Assembly (NCBI GenBank): GCA_026994745.1
Contig: JALWPZ010000250.1
Span: forward strand, 1-36,835
Length of the DNA stretch: 36,835 bases
Source: Campylobacteraceae bacterium
GTDB taxonomy: Bacteria > Campylobacterota > Campylobacteria > Campylobacterales > Sulfurovaceae
Reading direction: 5' to 3'
The notes beneath the pieces were generated by a model. It was not told the origin of the DNA, ran no database searches, and saw nothing but the letters and a program-made list of their open reading frames with translations. Positions 1 through 7,629 of this stretch are shown here, piece after piece (the stretch's first letter is position 1; each line of letters opens with the position of its first letter). The position numbers and the translations under genes are program-made.

Positions 1-315
1 GTCGAGCAGAAGCACGAAGTGATGACACCGCTCCTGGCACTCAAAAGTTTCATCGAACAAAGCGGCAGCATCCTCGCCATCCGCCAAAAAGTTTCGGAGC
101 TGGAAAACCTCTACCTCGAAGCGCTCGACCGCATCGACGAGTTCATCGCCGAAGAGAGCGGCGGACCTCAAACGGCGCCCAAGCGTGTCGCCATCCGCGA
201 GCTGATGCCCCGCTACGGGCGGCTGAAAAGCCGCGAGGAGGTGGAGATGTATCTGAAAGAATTGGAGAAGGCGCTGTTTGAGGCAGTGGAAGAGGGGAAA
301 GAGATTGTGGTGTAG
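1..315 (+). CDS. brxC: BrxC, C-terminal end (BREX-1 P-loop ATPase), cut by window start
   Basis: The frame is open from base 1 and ends with TAG at 313-315, so this is the last ~104 residues of a longer protein. The tail has an acidic helical part followed by a stretch ending EEGKEIVV, which matches my recollection of the C-terminus of BrxC, the large (~1200 aa) AAA-type ATPase of BREX defence. The context supports this strongly, because pglX pieces, pglZ and brxL follow on the same strand and brxA/brxB lie at the far end. No catalytic motif is inside the visible part. A second, diverged copy of the last 44 codons lies at 1265-1399. The assignment rests on position and tail similarity, not on a complete domain. 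Confidence 0.7.
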   Translation, partial: VEQKHEVMTPLLALKSFIEQSGSILAIRQKVSELENLYLEALDRIDEFIAEESGGPQTAPKRVAIRELMPRYGRLKSREEVEMYLKELEKALFEAVEEGKEIVV

Positions 316-351
316 TGATATAGATATGGTTGTATTAATGAAGGTTGTTTC

Positions 352-1239
352 ATGCAGGAGTTAATTGTCAGTGAGCAAACAATTCAAAATAAAATTTATA
401 CTATTCGAGGCGTTCAGGTGATGCTCGATAGTGATTTAGCCGCTTTGTATCAGGTTGAGACAAGAGTGTTCAATCAAGCCGTCAAGAGGAACGAGGCCAG
501 GTTCCCGGAAAGGTTTAGATTTCAGCTATCTGAAAAAGAGTATGAAAACTTGAAATCACAATTTGTGACCTCAAGTTCAGGACATGGAGGCAGAAGACAT
601 TTGCCATATGTATTCACCGAGCAGGGTGTTTCAATGCTAAGTGCCGTGCTTCGAAGCGATACGGCGATTGAAGTCAGCATCAAAATCATCGATGCTTTTG
701 TACAAATGCGGCATTTTTTGGCGAACAATGCATCACTTTTTCAGAAAATTGAGCAAATTGAAAAGAAGCAGTTGGCATTTGAATTGAAAACGGATAAAAA
801 GTTTGAGGAGGTATTTGAAGCAATCGAATCGAGAGAGATCAAACCAAAACAGGGCATCTTTTTCGACGGGCAGATTTTCGATGCCTACCTTTTCGTTACA
901 GATTTGATAAAAAGCGCCAAATACTCCATCATCCTCATCGACAACTACATCGACGAAAGTGTTCTGACACTTTTTAGCAAAAATCAGAATGTCGATGTAA
1001 CGATTTATACCAAATCCATTCCCCAACAGCTCAAACTCGACTTGAAAAAATACAATGCCCAGTATAGACCTGTTACGGTCAAGGTTTTCAAAGAGGCGCA
1101 CGACAGGTTTATGATTATCGATGGGAATGAGCTATATCATATCGGGGCGAGTTTGAAGGACTTGGGCAAAAAGTGGTTTGCATTCAGTCGAATGGATATG
1201 GGGAGCTTTGAGATTTTGGGGAGGTTAAGTGATGGTTGA
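352..1239 (+). CDS. ORF6N (KilA-N-like) domain protein with C-terminal HD-type PLD-like region
   Basis: This 295-aa protein starts at ATG 352 behind a GAAGG ribosome site. Residues ~8-115 match the ORF6N DNA-binding domain (IRGVQVMLDSDLAALY, then a run ending PYVFTEQGVSMLS), a domain common in phage and mobile-element proteins. A charged, probably coiled-coil linker follows at ~128-165. The C-terminal part (~170-290) contains AHDRFMIID and YHIGASLKDLGKKWFAFS, which resembles the half-site of phospholipase-D-like proteins but with HDRF instead of HxK. The gene sits between two brxC 3' ends, so it looks like a cassette inserted at the brxC/pglX boundary. Its function is unknown; DNA binding is inferred from the domain. 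A 31-bp palindrome lies inside the coding sequence at 547-577. Confidence 0.8.
   Translation: MQELIVSEQTIQNKIYTIRGVQVMLDSDLAALYQVETRVFNQAVKRNEARFPERFRFQLSEKEYENLKSQFVTSSSGHGGRRHLPYVFTEQGVSMLSAVLRSDTAIEVSIKIIDAFVQMRHFLANNASLFQKIEQIEKKQLAFELKTDKKFEEVFEAIESREIKPKQGIFFDGQIFDAYLFVTDLIKSAKYSIILIDNYIDESVLTLFSKNQNVDVTIYTKSIPQQLKLDLKKYNAQYRPVTVKVFKEAHDRFMIIDGNELYHIGASLKDLGKKWFAFSRMDMGSFEILGRLSDG
547..577. repeat. 31-bp imperfect palindrome inside the ORF6N gene
   Basis: The arms AACTTGA and TCAAGTT (7 bp) flank a TCACAA-T-TTGTGA core, with one 2-nt mismatch on each side. It encodes the KSQFVTSS segment of the ORF6N protein. A palindrome of the same total length and core exists outside any clear gene at 1426-1456. 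Confidence 0.7.
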
Positions 1240-1262
1240 CCCAACCTGGAGCTTGGGAACGA
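1240..1262. repeat. Short imperfect palindrome resembling a dispersed intergenic element
   Basis: Directly after the ORF6N stop, CCAACC-TGGA-GCTTGG forms an imperfect inverted repeat followed by GAACGAG. From memory it resembles a dispersed palindromic element (CAAGCTNNAGCTTGGGAACG type) seen in many bacterial genomes. It sits exactly between the ORF6N gene and the second brxC tail, so it may mark a recombination joint. Confidence 0.35.
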
Positions 1263-1264
1263 GA

Positions 1265-1399
1265 AAGCGCATGGCGATTCGAGAGCTGATGCCCCGCTCC
1301 GGGCGGCTGAGAAGCCGTGAAGAGGTTGAAGCGTATCTCGAGGCGTTGCAGAAGGCGTTGCTCGAGGCGGTGGAAGATGGGAAAGAGATTGTGGTGTAG
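1265..1399 (+). pseudogene. Second, diverged copy of the brxC 3' end (44 codons)
   Basis: Aligned by eye without gaps to 181-315, the two 135-nt segments differ at about 25 positions (about 81% identity). Their translations differ at 9 of 44 residues, and both end in GKEIVV and TAG. Many differences are synonymous, so this is the tail of a different brxC allele rather than a fresh duplication. There is no upstream brxC sequence, so it cannot make BrxC. An ATG at 1271 would give a 42-aa peptide, but no ribosome site is obvious. It forms, with 181-315, a direct repeat flanking the ORF6N gene. Confidence 0.7.
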
Positions 1400-1425
1400 G
1401 TGGATGGATTTGGTATTAAATGCGT

Positions 1426-1456
1426 TTGGAGCAGTCACATATTGTGACCACTCCAA
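1426..1456. repeat. 31-bp imperfect palindrome between the brxC tail remnant and the PHP-ATPase gene
   Basis: Arms TTGGAG and CTCCAA flank GTCACA-TAT-TGTGAC, with a 2-nt mismatch on each side. Its length and core match those of the palindrome at 547-577. It lies about 65 bp upstream of the PHP-ATPase start and could be an operator, but no promoter is clear around it. A 39-codon frame (1404-1523) crosses it and overlaps the next start as TAATG; I do not recognise that peptide. Confidence 0.7.
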
Positions 1457-1522
1457 GATGGAAGGGTTTGCGTTTTCTGAGATGCGTGGAGAGAATTTGA
1501 TTGTGCGGGGGAGGATGAGGTA

Positions 1523-3829
1523 ATGCAAGAGCCTATATATGTTGATTTACACATTCATACATCAGAAGATGAAAACAATTTAAACAATCATTACGATGTT
1601 GATAAACTAATCGCTAAAGTAAAAGATCAAAGTCAAGGGGCCGATTTTCTTATTTCATTAACTGATCACAATACGATTAATAAAGATGCTTATACGAAAT
1701 TGCGGGAAAAAGCAAATCATATTATCATAGGCGTAGAATTACATATTCGAAATTCTGATTCGAGACCACCTTATCATTGTCATTTTTATTTTAATGCACC
1801 TGTTACTGAAGAGGAAATTGACAAGTTAAATGAAATTTTAGATAGTTTATACGCCGATAAAAAAATCTCTCCCCCCTATGAGAATGTAAAGAAGATAGAT
1901 GAAATCATACAGGCATTTGATGATTATGACTTTTTAGTATTGCCTCATGGTGGTCAGTCACATAGTGCTTTTCATGAATCAATCGATGGCATGTTGGATA
2001 CAAAACTTACAAAAGGAATTTACTATAACTATTTTGATGGATTTACTGCCAGAAATAAAACAGGTTTGGAAAGAACCATAGAATACTTTGAGCGTTTGGG
2101 TATATCTGAATACGTCAATCTTATAACATCTACTGATAATTACAATCCAAATAACTATCCTCAACCAAAATCAGGGAGAACTGCAAGCCCATTTTTGCCA
2201 ACCTGGATGCTTGCTGAGCCAACATTTGATGGATTAAGAATATCTTTATCGGAGTCATCAAGATTAATATATTCAGAAAAAAAACCTGAAAAATGGGCAG
2301 AATATATAAGAAGTGCAAGGGTCAATAATGACTTTTTAGATATTGATGTATCGCTGACACCCGGGTTAAATGTTGTTATAGGCGATTCATCGAGCGGCAA
2401 AACTCTGTTTGTAGATAGCGTTTATCGTAAATCGATAAATGATTTTAGCGAATCACCATATAAAGAATTGAAAGTAGAAGAGATTAATCTATTTAATCCG
2501 GCCGATAATGTCCCTCACTATATTGATCAGAACTATATTACTAAACTTATTTCTCATAAAGACAATCAGATAGAAGATATAGACATCGTCAAAAAAGCAT
2601 TTCCAGATGATGATGAAACAAAGCAGAGATTAAATAATGAACTAGAAGCATTGAAAAATATTGTAGACGAACTGATATTAAACGTAGAAAACATAGAAAA
2701 TGCCGAAAAAGAAATTAAAACAATACCGGCATTGGGATCATTGATCAAAAAAAATAATATCAAAATAAATTTAATTAAAAACATTCTTCCAGATCCAGAT
2801 CTTATTGAAAGAATGAAATACACTGAGGCATCATACGAAGAGCATATAAAAGCTCTAGAAACAATAAAAGTTTTCGTCCAAAACAATGTATTTATTGAAT
2901 ATGATGAAAATGATTTCAAAACAATTGAAGAGAAGCTTTATAAAGCTTACAATTCATCAGATATAGAAAAACGAATTAGAACTGTAATTGAGAATTCAAA
3001 ACAAAATATAGATTCGATTCATAGAATAACTAATGAAGAGGCTGAAATAAAACAAGCTGATTTCGAAAGGCTTCTTAAAAATATAAGATTATATAAAAAA
3101 TCACTTGATGGTTTCCGAAGATTAATAACTCAAATTGAAAGCTACTCCTTTACTGAATCAAGCCGAGTAATTGAATCTCAAGGATATAGATTGTCTATTC
3201 AGTATGACTTTAAATTAAATAAAGACATATTCTTGACAAAAATCAATGAATTGCTTAAGCCAGACAAAAAAATAAGATCTTTCGAAGAGCTAACTCCAAG
3301 CTCCCTATACAAAGTAAATTTCAAAGATAGACCACGCATTGATACATATGATGATTTTGCATCGAAGCTTTATACTAGTTTTTTGGAATCTAACAGAAAA
3401 ATTTATAAGATCACCTTGGAAGATGGAAGGGATTTTGATAGTTTAAGTGCCGGATGGAAGACATCAATTTTACTGGATTTAATATTGGGGTATGAGGGAG
3501 ACAATTCTCCGTTAATCATTGACCAACCCGAAGACAATCTCGCAAATAGTTACATAAATAATGGATTGATAAAAGCTATAAAACAAGCAAAAATGAAAAA
3601 GCAGATTATCATAGTTACGCATAATGCCACTATCCCAATGTTGGCAGATGCGCAAAATGTAATTATATGCAAAAATGAGAATGGAAAAATTATCATAAGA
3701 TCTGCCCCACTTGAGGGTGAACTTTACGATAAAAAAGTTGTTGATCATATAGCTACTTTGACAGATGGTGGCAAAAATGCGATTAGAAAAAGATTTAAAA
3801 AATACAATATGAAACATTTCGAGGAGTAA
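1523..3829 (+). CDS. PHP-domain plus SMC-like ATPase, TrlF / Ppl-type defence protein
   Basis: This 768-aa protein starts at ATG 1523 behind GGAGG at 1510-1514. The N-terminal ~230 residues form a PHP phosphoesterase/nuclease-like domain, with metal-ligand motifs VDLHIHTSED (7-16), LTDHNT, GVELHI and LPHGG. Residues ~270-760 form an ATPase: Walker A GDSSSGKT at 287-294, a long coiled-coil-rich middle (~340-560), Walker B LIIDQPEDNL with D667, and an H-loop IIIVTHN. This order fits the TrlF-family ATPases and the single-gene anti-phage protein Ppl (PHP plus ATPase) reported from E. coli. A defence role here is inferred from family and from nesting inside BREX. The DNA is clearly more AT-rich than pglZ and brxL, suggesting separate acquisition. 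Name certainty between TrlF and Ppl is limited. Confidence 0.8.
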   Translation: MQEPIYVDLHIHTSEDENNLNNHYDVDKLIAKVKDQSQGADFLISLTDHNTINKDAYTKLREKANHIIIGVELHIRNSDSRPPYHCHFYFNAPVTEEEIDKLNEILDSLYADKKISPPYENVKKIDEIIQAFDDYDFLVLPHGGQSHSAFHESIDGMLDTKLTKGIYYNYFDGFTARNKTGLERTIEYFERLGISEYVNLITSTDNYNPNNYPQPKSGRTASPFLPTWMLAEPTFDGLRISLSESSRLIYSEKKPEKWAEYIRSARVNNDFLDIDVSLTPGLNVVIGDSSSGKTLFVDSVYRKSINDFSESPYKELKVEEINLFNPADNVPHYIDQNYITKLISHKDNQIEDIDIVKKAFPDDDETKQRLNNELEALKNIVDELILNVENIENAEKEIKTIPALGSLIKKNNIKINLIKNILPDPDLIERMKYTEASYEEHIKALETIKVFVQNNVFIEYDENDFKTIEEKLYKAYNSSDIEKRIRTVIENSKQNIDSIHRITNEEAEIKQADFERLLKNIRLYKKSLDGFRRLITQIESYSFTESSRVIESQGYRLSIQYDFKLNKDIFLTKINELLKPDKKIRSFEELTPSSLYKVNFKDRPRIDTYDDFASKLYTSFLESNRKIYKITLEDGRDFDSLSAGWKTSILLDLILGYEGDNSPLIIDQPEDNLANSYINNGLIKAIKQAKMKKQIIIVTHNATIPMLADAQNVIICKNENGKIIIRSAPLEGELYDKKVVDHIATLTDGGKNAIRKRFKKYNMKHFEE

Positions 3830-4063
3830 ATGATGAAGCTAAAATTTGTAAGAGTTAAGGATACTATCGAAACAAAATTGTTGATCAATGATATTGAGAA
3901 AGAATTTGATTATCTTGTTTTCATAAACAGACTTATTTCTGGTGAGCAGTTAGAAAATATTGTATATCCTGCAGATGTCACCGAGAATGAAAAAAATGAA
4001 ATCGATTCCATGGTAGAAAAAATAAATGAAGTAATCGCTGAAAATAATAATGGGGAGCAGTAA
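3830..4063 (+). CDS. Small acidic protein, partner of the PHP-ATPase (77 aa, unknown)
   Basis: The start is at 3830 (or ATG 3833), directly after the upstream TAA and behind GAGGAG, so it is co-translated with the PHP-ATPase. The protein is 77 aa, acidic and probably mostly helical (FDYLVFINRL, then EIDSMVEKINEVI). It has no signal peptide or membrane segment, and I recognise no family. It shares the AT-rich base composition of the gene before it, so the two probably moved together; it may be a regulatory or complex partner. Its 3' end carries the GGGGAG that serves as ribosome site for the following pglX fragment, one base after its stop. Confidence 0.6.
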   Translation: MMKLKFVRVKDTIETKLLINDIEKEFDYLVFINRLISGEQLENIVYPADVTENEKNEIDSMVEKINEVIAENNNGEQ

Positions 4064-4064
4064 A

Positions 4065-5804
4065 ATGCCAACCTACATCCGCCTTACCGACTACAAAAGC
4101 AGTGAAGAGAAAGAGCGAGGGTTTTTCAAGCCTGAGAATCGTTATGAGACGAAGCAGGAGGATTTTGAGAAGATTCCCGGGAGTCCTATTGCTTATTGGG
4201 TAAGTGAAAAAGTGAAACAATCTTTTCAAAGTAGTATAAAAATAGAGGATTTGGCCTTTGCTATTAGTAAAGGTATTTTTACAGGAAATAACGATTATTT
4301 TTTAAAATATTGGCATGAAGTAAACAATATAAATTCAAACTGGAAAAAATATTCAAAATCTGGTGGAAATAATAGATGGTATGGGCTTTTAACTCATGTT
4401 CTAAGATGGCATAGCAATGGAGAAGAATTAAAAAAATTCAAAGGTGCAGGACTGGGAGCAAGCAAATATTATGATAAGCCTCACATAGTTTGGTCTGGTT
4501 TAACCTCAGGGGATACATCCTTTAGATATGAGCCTAGATTTGTATGGTTTGACGATGTGGCTCCTGCAATCATATTTGATCATAATCAATTTGATAAACA
4601 TGCAAACTATCTATTAGGTTTTGGCAATAGTATTGTAGCTAACTTCTTTTTGAAATTGATAAATCCAACATTCCATTATCAAATTGGTGATATCAAATCA
4701 TTACCTATCAAACTTGCCAGTGAAGAACTTAAATCAAATATCAATAACCTTGTCCAACAAAACATCGATATCTCCAAAGAAGAGTGGGACAGCCGTGAAA
4801 CATCATGGGACTTCCGTATCAATGAATTGATACGAATGAAGAATGAAAAATTAAAAATGAAGAGTTGTAAATTTGAGGATGCTTACAACGCCTACTGCGA
4901 CTACTGGAGAGAGAAGTTTTTCCGGCTCCACGCCAACGAAGAGGAGCTGAACCGCCTCTTCATCGAGATCTACGGCCTGCAGGACGAGCTGACGCCCGAT
5001 GTGCCGTTGGAAGACATCACTATCCTCAAAAACGAAGCCAAGATAGAGGACGGTAAACTGGTTTTTCAAAAAGAGGAGATTGTCAAGCAGCTTATCTCCT
5101 ACGGCGTCGGGGTGATGTTTGGCAGATATAGCCTGGACCACGAGGGGCTGCATATCGCCGATATGGGTGTGAGCCTGGAAGAGGCAAACGAGAAATTCGG
5201 CATCGACCATCCGACATTCGAAGCCGATGACGACAACATCATCCCCGTGCTGGAAGACGACTACTTCGACGACGATATCGTCGGGCGGTTTCGGGAATTT
5301 TTGAAAGCGGCGTTCGGCGAGGAGTATCTGGAGGAGAACATCCGTTTCGTCGAAGAGGCGCTGGGCAAGAGCCTGCGCAGATATTTCGTCAAGGATTTCT
5401 ACGAAGACCACATCAAACGCTACAAAAAGCGCCCCATCTGCTGGATGGTCAGCTCTCCCAAACACGCTTTCAACGCCCTTTTTTATATGCACCGCTACCG
5501 CCCCGACATCTTCGCCCGCATCCAGACGGGTTACCTGCACGAGTACATGGCGAAACTCGAAGCGAAACTCGCCGACGCCAGGCGCATTGCGCTGGATGAG
5601 AGCGGCAGCGCCAAAGAGCGCAAAGAGGCGCAAAAAGAGATCACCCGCATCGAAAAAGCCCTCAAGGAGCTACGGGCGTTCGACAACGAAGCCCTTTCGC
5701 ACTACGCGGCGCAGAGTGTAGAGATCGACCTCGACGACGGGGTGAAGGTCAACTACTGCCGCTTCAAAGAGATCTTGTGGCCGATCAAGGGGCTGTGCAA
5801 ATGA
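4065..5804 (+). CDS. pglX: PglX C-terminal half (target-recognition and C-terminal domains), free-standing
   Basis: I place the start at ATG 4065 (GGGGAG at 4052-4057) rather than ATG 4050, giving 579 aa. The text is the second half of BREX-1 PglX: TYIRLTDYKS near the start, then KIPGSPIAYWVSEKV (37-50), which in full-length PglX follows the methyltransferase core. A variable, AT-rich stretch (~60-260) is the likely target-recognition region. A conserved GC-rich C-terminal part follows, with RPICWMVSSP and FNALFYMHRY (~455-475), ending DDGVKVNY...PIKGL. It lacks motif I and NPPY, so it cannot methylate alone. The N-terminal half is downstream at 7626-9287, on the same strand but in reversed order. 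Its own ribosome site suggests it is translated. Whether the two halves assemble is unknown. Confidence 0.8.
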   Translation: MPTYIRLTDYKSSEEKERGFFKPENRYETKQEDFEKIPGSPIAYWVSEKVKQSFQSSIKIEDLAFAISKGIFTGNNDYFLKYWHEVNNINSNWKKYSKSGGNNRWYGLLTHVLRWHSNGEELKKFKGAGLGASKYYDKPHIVWSGLTSGDTSFRYEPRFVWFDDVAPAIIFDHNQFDKHANYLLGFGNSIVANFFLKLINPTFHYQIGDIKSLPIKLASEELKSNINNLVQQNIDISKEEWDSRETSWDFRINELIRMKNEKLKMKSCKFEDAYNAYCDYWREKFFRLHANEEELNRLFIEIYGLQDELTPDVPLEDITILKNEAKIEDGKLVFQKEEIVKQLISYGVGVMFGRYSLDHEGLHIADMGVSLEEANEKFGIDHPTFEADDDNIIPVLEDDYFDDDIVGRFREFLKAAFGEEYLEENIRFVEEALGKSLRRYFVKDFYEDHIKRYKKRPICWMVSSPKHAFNALFYMHRYRPDIFARIQTGYLHEYMAKLEAKLADARRIALDESGSAKERKEAQKEITRIEKALKELRAFDNEALSHYAAQSVEIDLDDGVKVNYCRFKEILWPIKGLCK

Positions 5805-5870
5805 TTTTGTCGTTTGAGAAAAGTCGGAAGCGGGAAAATGGTATCCTACGGTGGAGATCGAGGCGATGTT

Positions 5871-5917
5871 GGAGGCAGGGCTTTAGCCCTGCATTGCGGG
5901 ACTTTAGTCCCGCCTCC
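5871..5917. repeat. Paired-hairpin intergenic repeat
   Basis: Outer arms GGAGGC/GCCTCC enclose two tight hairpins, CAGGGC-TTTA-GCCCTG (5876-5891) and GCGGGAC-TTTA-GTCCCGC (5896-5913). The same two-hairpin design, with the order swapped, occurs at 34805-34841. It occupies the 158-bp gap between the pglX C-half and the ATPase gene. No T-tract follows, so it is not a standard terminator. The rest of the gap (5805-5870) may hold gene debris, since a short frame reads KWYPTVEIEAMLEAG before running into the repeat. Confidence 0.75.
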
Positions 5918-5962
5918 AGGTAAAAAACAGTCGGGTAGAAGTAAACGAAAAAAGGAAAGCGC

Positions 5963-7063
5963 ATGGGTATACAAAAACTGAAAATCAGAAACTTTAAAAG
6001 TATTGTCGATATTTCGTTGGACGATATTCCGGGTTTGGCGGTCTTTGCCGGGCCAAACGGAAGCGGCAAAAGCAACTTTTTCGAAGCGCTGGAGTTTGTG
6101 AGGGATGTGTATCGTTACGGGGCCGGTGATGCGATCAAGCGGCATGGCGGGTATGAAAATATTCACTCCCACAAACTTCGAGATAGAAACGCCAGGCGTT
6201 TTGAAGCGGAATTGGAAGTAAACATCGGTCAGGATCATTATATATATAAAATAAAGATCACAGAAATGCACAAATCCCCCCGGCTATATGAAGAGGTAAT
6301 CAAAAACGGCCAAACGATTGCGCAAAAACATGAAAACGGTACTTTGCATATCGACGGCGAAGCGACGAATATCGATTATGCGGACGATGAGAGTATCCTG
6401 AAGCTCGTCTCGAAAGAAGCAAAATCTCTAAACGCATTCATATCGGCCATTGAGCGGTATCAGGTGGATCCGTACCGTGCCAGGGAAGCGGATGAGTACA
6501 GTGCCGCGGATGTTCTTGATAGATATGCTTCCAATCTGCCGACGGTATTGAAACGGTTGGAGAAAGATCAAGATACTCTCGAGGCGATTTTGGAAGCGAT
6601 GCAGTTGATCGTCCCGGGTCTTGAAAGCGTTGCCAGCGAAAAGGAACAGCTCAACAACAAGTCGGTTGTCGTCTTTAAAGAGGAAGGGGTAAGAAAGAGG
6701 TTTCCGGCCAATCTGGTTTCCGACGGTACTATCTATGCATTGGCTATGCTGCTGATTATCTACAGCAACGATAAAGGCATCGTAATGATCGAAGAACCGG
6801 AACGGGGTTTGCATCCCAAGGCGATCGCTGAGTTGATGGAGATCTTTCGGGAGAGAAGTGAAGATTTCAATATTTTCATCAATACCCACAGCGAAAGCGT
6901 GGTGCGAAACACCAAACCGGAAGAGCTCTTTTTGGTGGACAAGATAGAGGGCCGCACCAGGATTATCCAGGTCAAAAGCGAATATCCCGATTATGACTAC
7001 AACAAAATGCCGATCGATACAATGTGGATGAGCAACTTTTTCGACGGAGGTTTGCCGTGGTGA
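5963..7063 (+). CDS. AAA/ABC-type ATPase (AAA_21-like), first gene of an ATPase-TOPRIM pair
   Basis: This 366-aa protein begins IQKLKIRNFKSI, typical of RecF/OLD-like ATPases. It has Walker A GPNGSGKS at 30-37, a middle insert (~90-200), and VMIEEPERGLHP (Walker B with E277/E278) followed by FINTHSESVV as H-loop. There is no fused nuclease domain. The next gene overlaps its end and encodes a TOPRIM-like protein, so the pair resembles two-gene ATPase/nuclease defence modules (split OLD or RloB/DUF4276-type pairs). The start at ATG 5963 is the obvious one, although the ribosome site (AAAGG) is modest. It lies between the two halves of pglX and is probably an embedded accessory defence cassette. 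Its exact family is not certain. Confidence 0.75.
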   Translation: MGIQKLKIRNFKSIVDISLDDIPGLAVFAGPNGSGKSNFFEALEFVRDVYRYGAGDAIKRHGGYENIHSHKLRDRNARRFEAELEVNIGQDHYIYKIKITEMHKSPRLYEEVIKNGQTIAQKHENGTLHIDGEATNIDYADDESILKLVSKEAKSLNAFISAIERYQVDPYRAREADEYSAADVLDRYASNLPTVLKRLEKDQDTLEAILEAMQLIVPGLESVASEKEQLNNKSVVVFKEEGVRKRFPANLVSDGTIYALAMLLIIYSNDKGIVMIEEPERGLHPKAIAELMEIFRERSEDFNIFINTHSESVVRNTKPEELFLVDKIEGRTRIIQVKSEYPDYDYNKMPIDTMWMSNFFDGGLPW

Positions 7064-7629
7064 GGGTGGCCTTTGTCGTCGAAGGGAAAGTTGAGAGGAT
7101 ATTTATCGATCATTTGAAAGAGAGCGGATGGTTTGTCCGATACGGTATCGAAAAAGTCGGGCCTACGATCGATGCAAAAGGTGGCGGCAATCTCTGCCCG
7201 GAAAATTTGGAGGATTACATCGCTCAGGTGCGAGTCTTTGACCCTGAGAAGATCGTTATCCTAACCGATCAGGAGTGCGATCCGTGTGTGGAGAAGGCGA
7301 AAGAGCGGATAGGCGATTGTGATATTTGCACCGTGGTTTTGGCGAAGCAGACGATCGAGTCCTGGTTTCTGGCGGACGACCGACTTGTGGGGGATCTCAG
7401 TGAGGGGCGATGTAGCCGCTATGAGGATCCGGAGCGGACATCGCGCAAACCCTATGAGACATTCAAAGTGTTGGCGAAACGACTGAAGCTGAGAGGACCG
7501 GGGAGTAAGTCGCTCTTTGTCAAAAAGGTGCTCAAAAGAGGGTTCGATGTAGAAAGAGCGGCATTGCGGGCTCCCAGTGCCGCGTACTTTGTGCAAAAAA
7601 TCAAAGCGATCGGGGAAGGTGGAGTATGA
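7057..7629 (+). CDS. TOPRIM-like protein, DUF4276/RloB type, partner of the ATPase
   Basis: I chose GTG 7057 because GGAGG (7046-7050) lies 6 nt upstream; an earlier frame start at 7024 has no such site. The protein is 190 aa and overlaps the end of the ATPase gene by 7 nt. It starts VRVAFVVEGKVER, giving the first acidic residue of a TOPRIM-like fold, followed by IVILTDQEC (~65-73) as the second acidic cluster. TIESWFLADD (~100-110) is a signature I associate with DUF4276-type proteins. These support a nuclease-like role coupled to the ATPase, but catalysis is not proven. Its stop overlaps the start of the pglX N-half as ATGA, so all three genes are translationally linked. Confidence 0.6.
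   Translation: MVRVAFVVEGKVERIFIDHLKESGWFVRYGIEKVGPTIDAKGGGNLCPENLEDYIAQVRVFDPEKIVILTDQECDPCVEKAKERIGDCDICTVVLAKQTIESWFLADDRLVGDLSEGRCSRYEDPERTSRKPYETFKVLAKRLKLRGPGSKSLFVKKVLKRGFDVERAALRAPSAAYFVQKIKAIGEGGV

Noticed and set aside
547-577. TCACA/TGTGA palindrome as a CRP-type site
   Set aside because: CRP sites are TGTGA-N6-TCACA; here the half-sites are in the opposite order and 1-3 nt apart.
1404-1523. Possible 39-aa gene overlapping the PHP-ATPase start as TAATG
   Set aside because: Good overlap geometry, but it runs through a palindrome, has no clear ribosome site and resembles nothing known to me.
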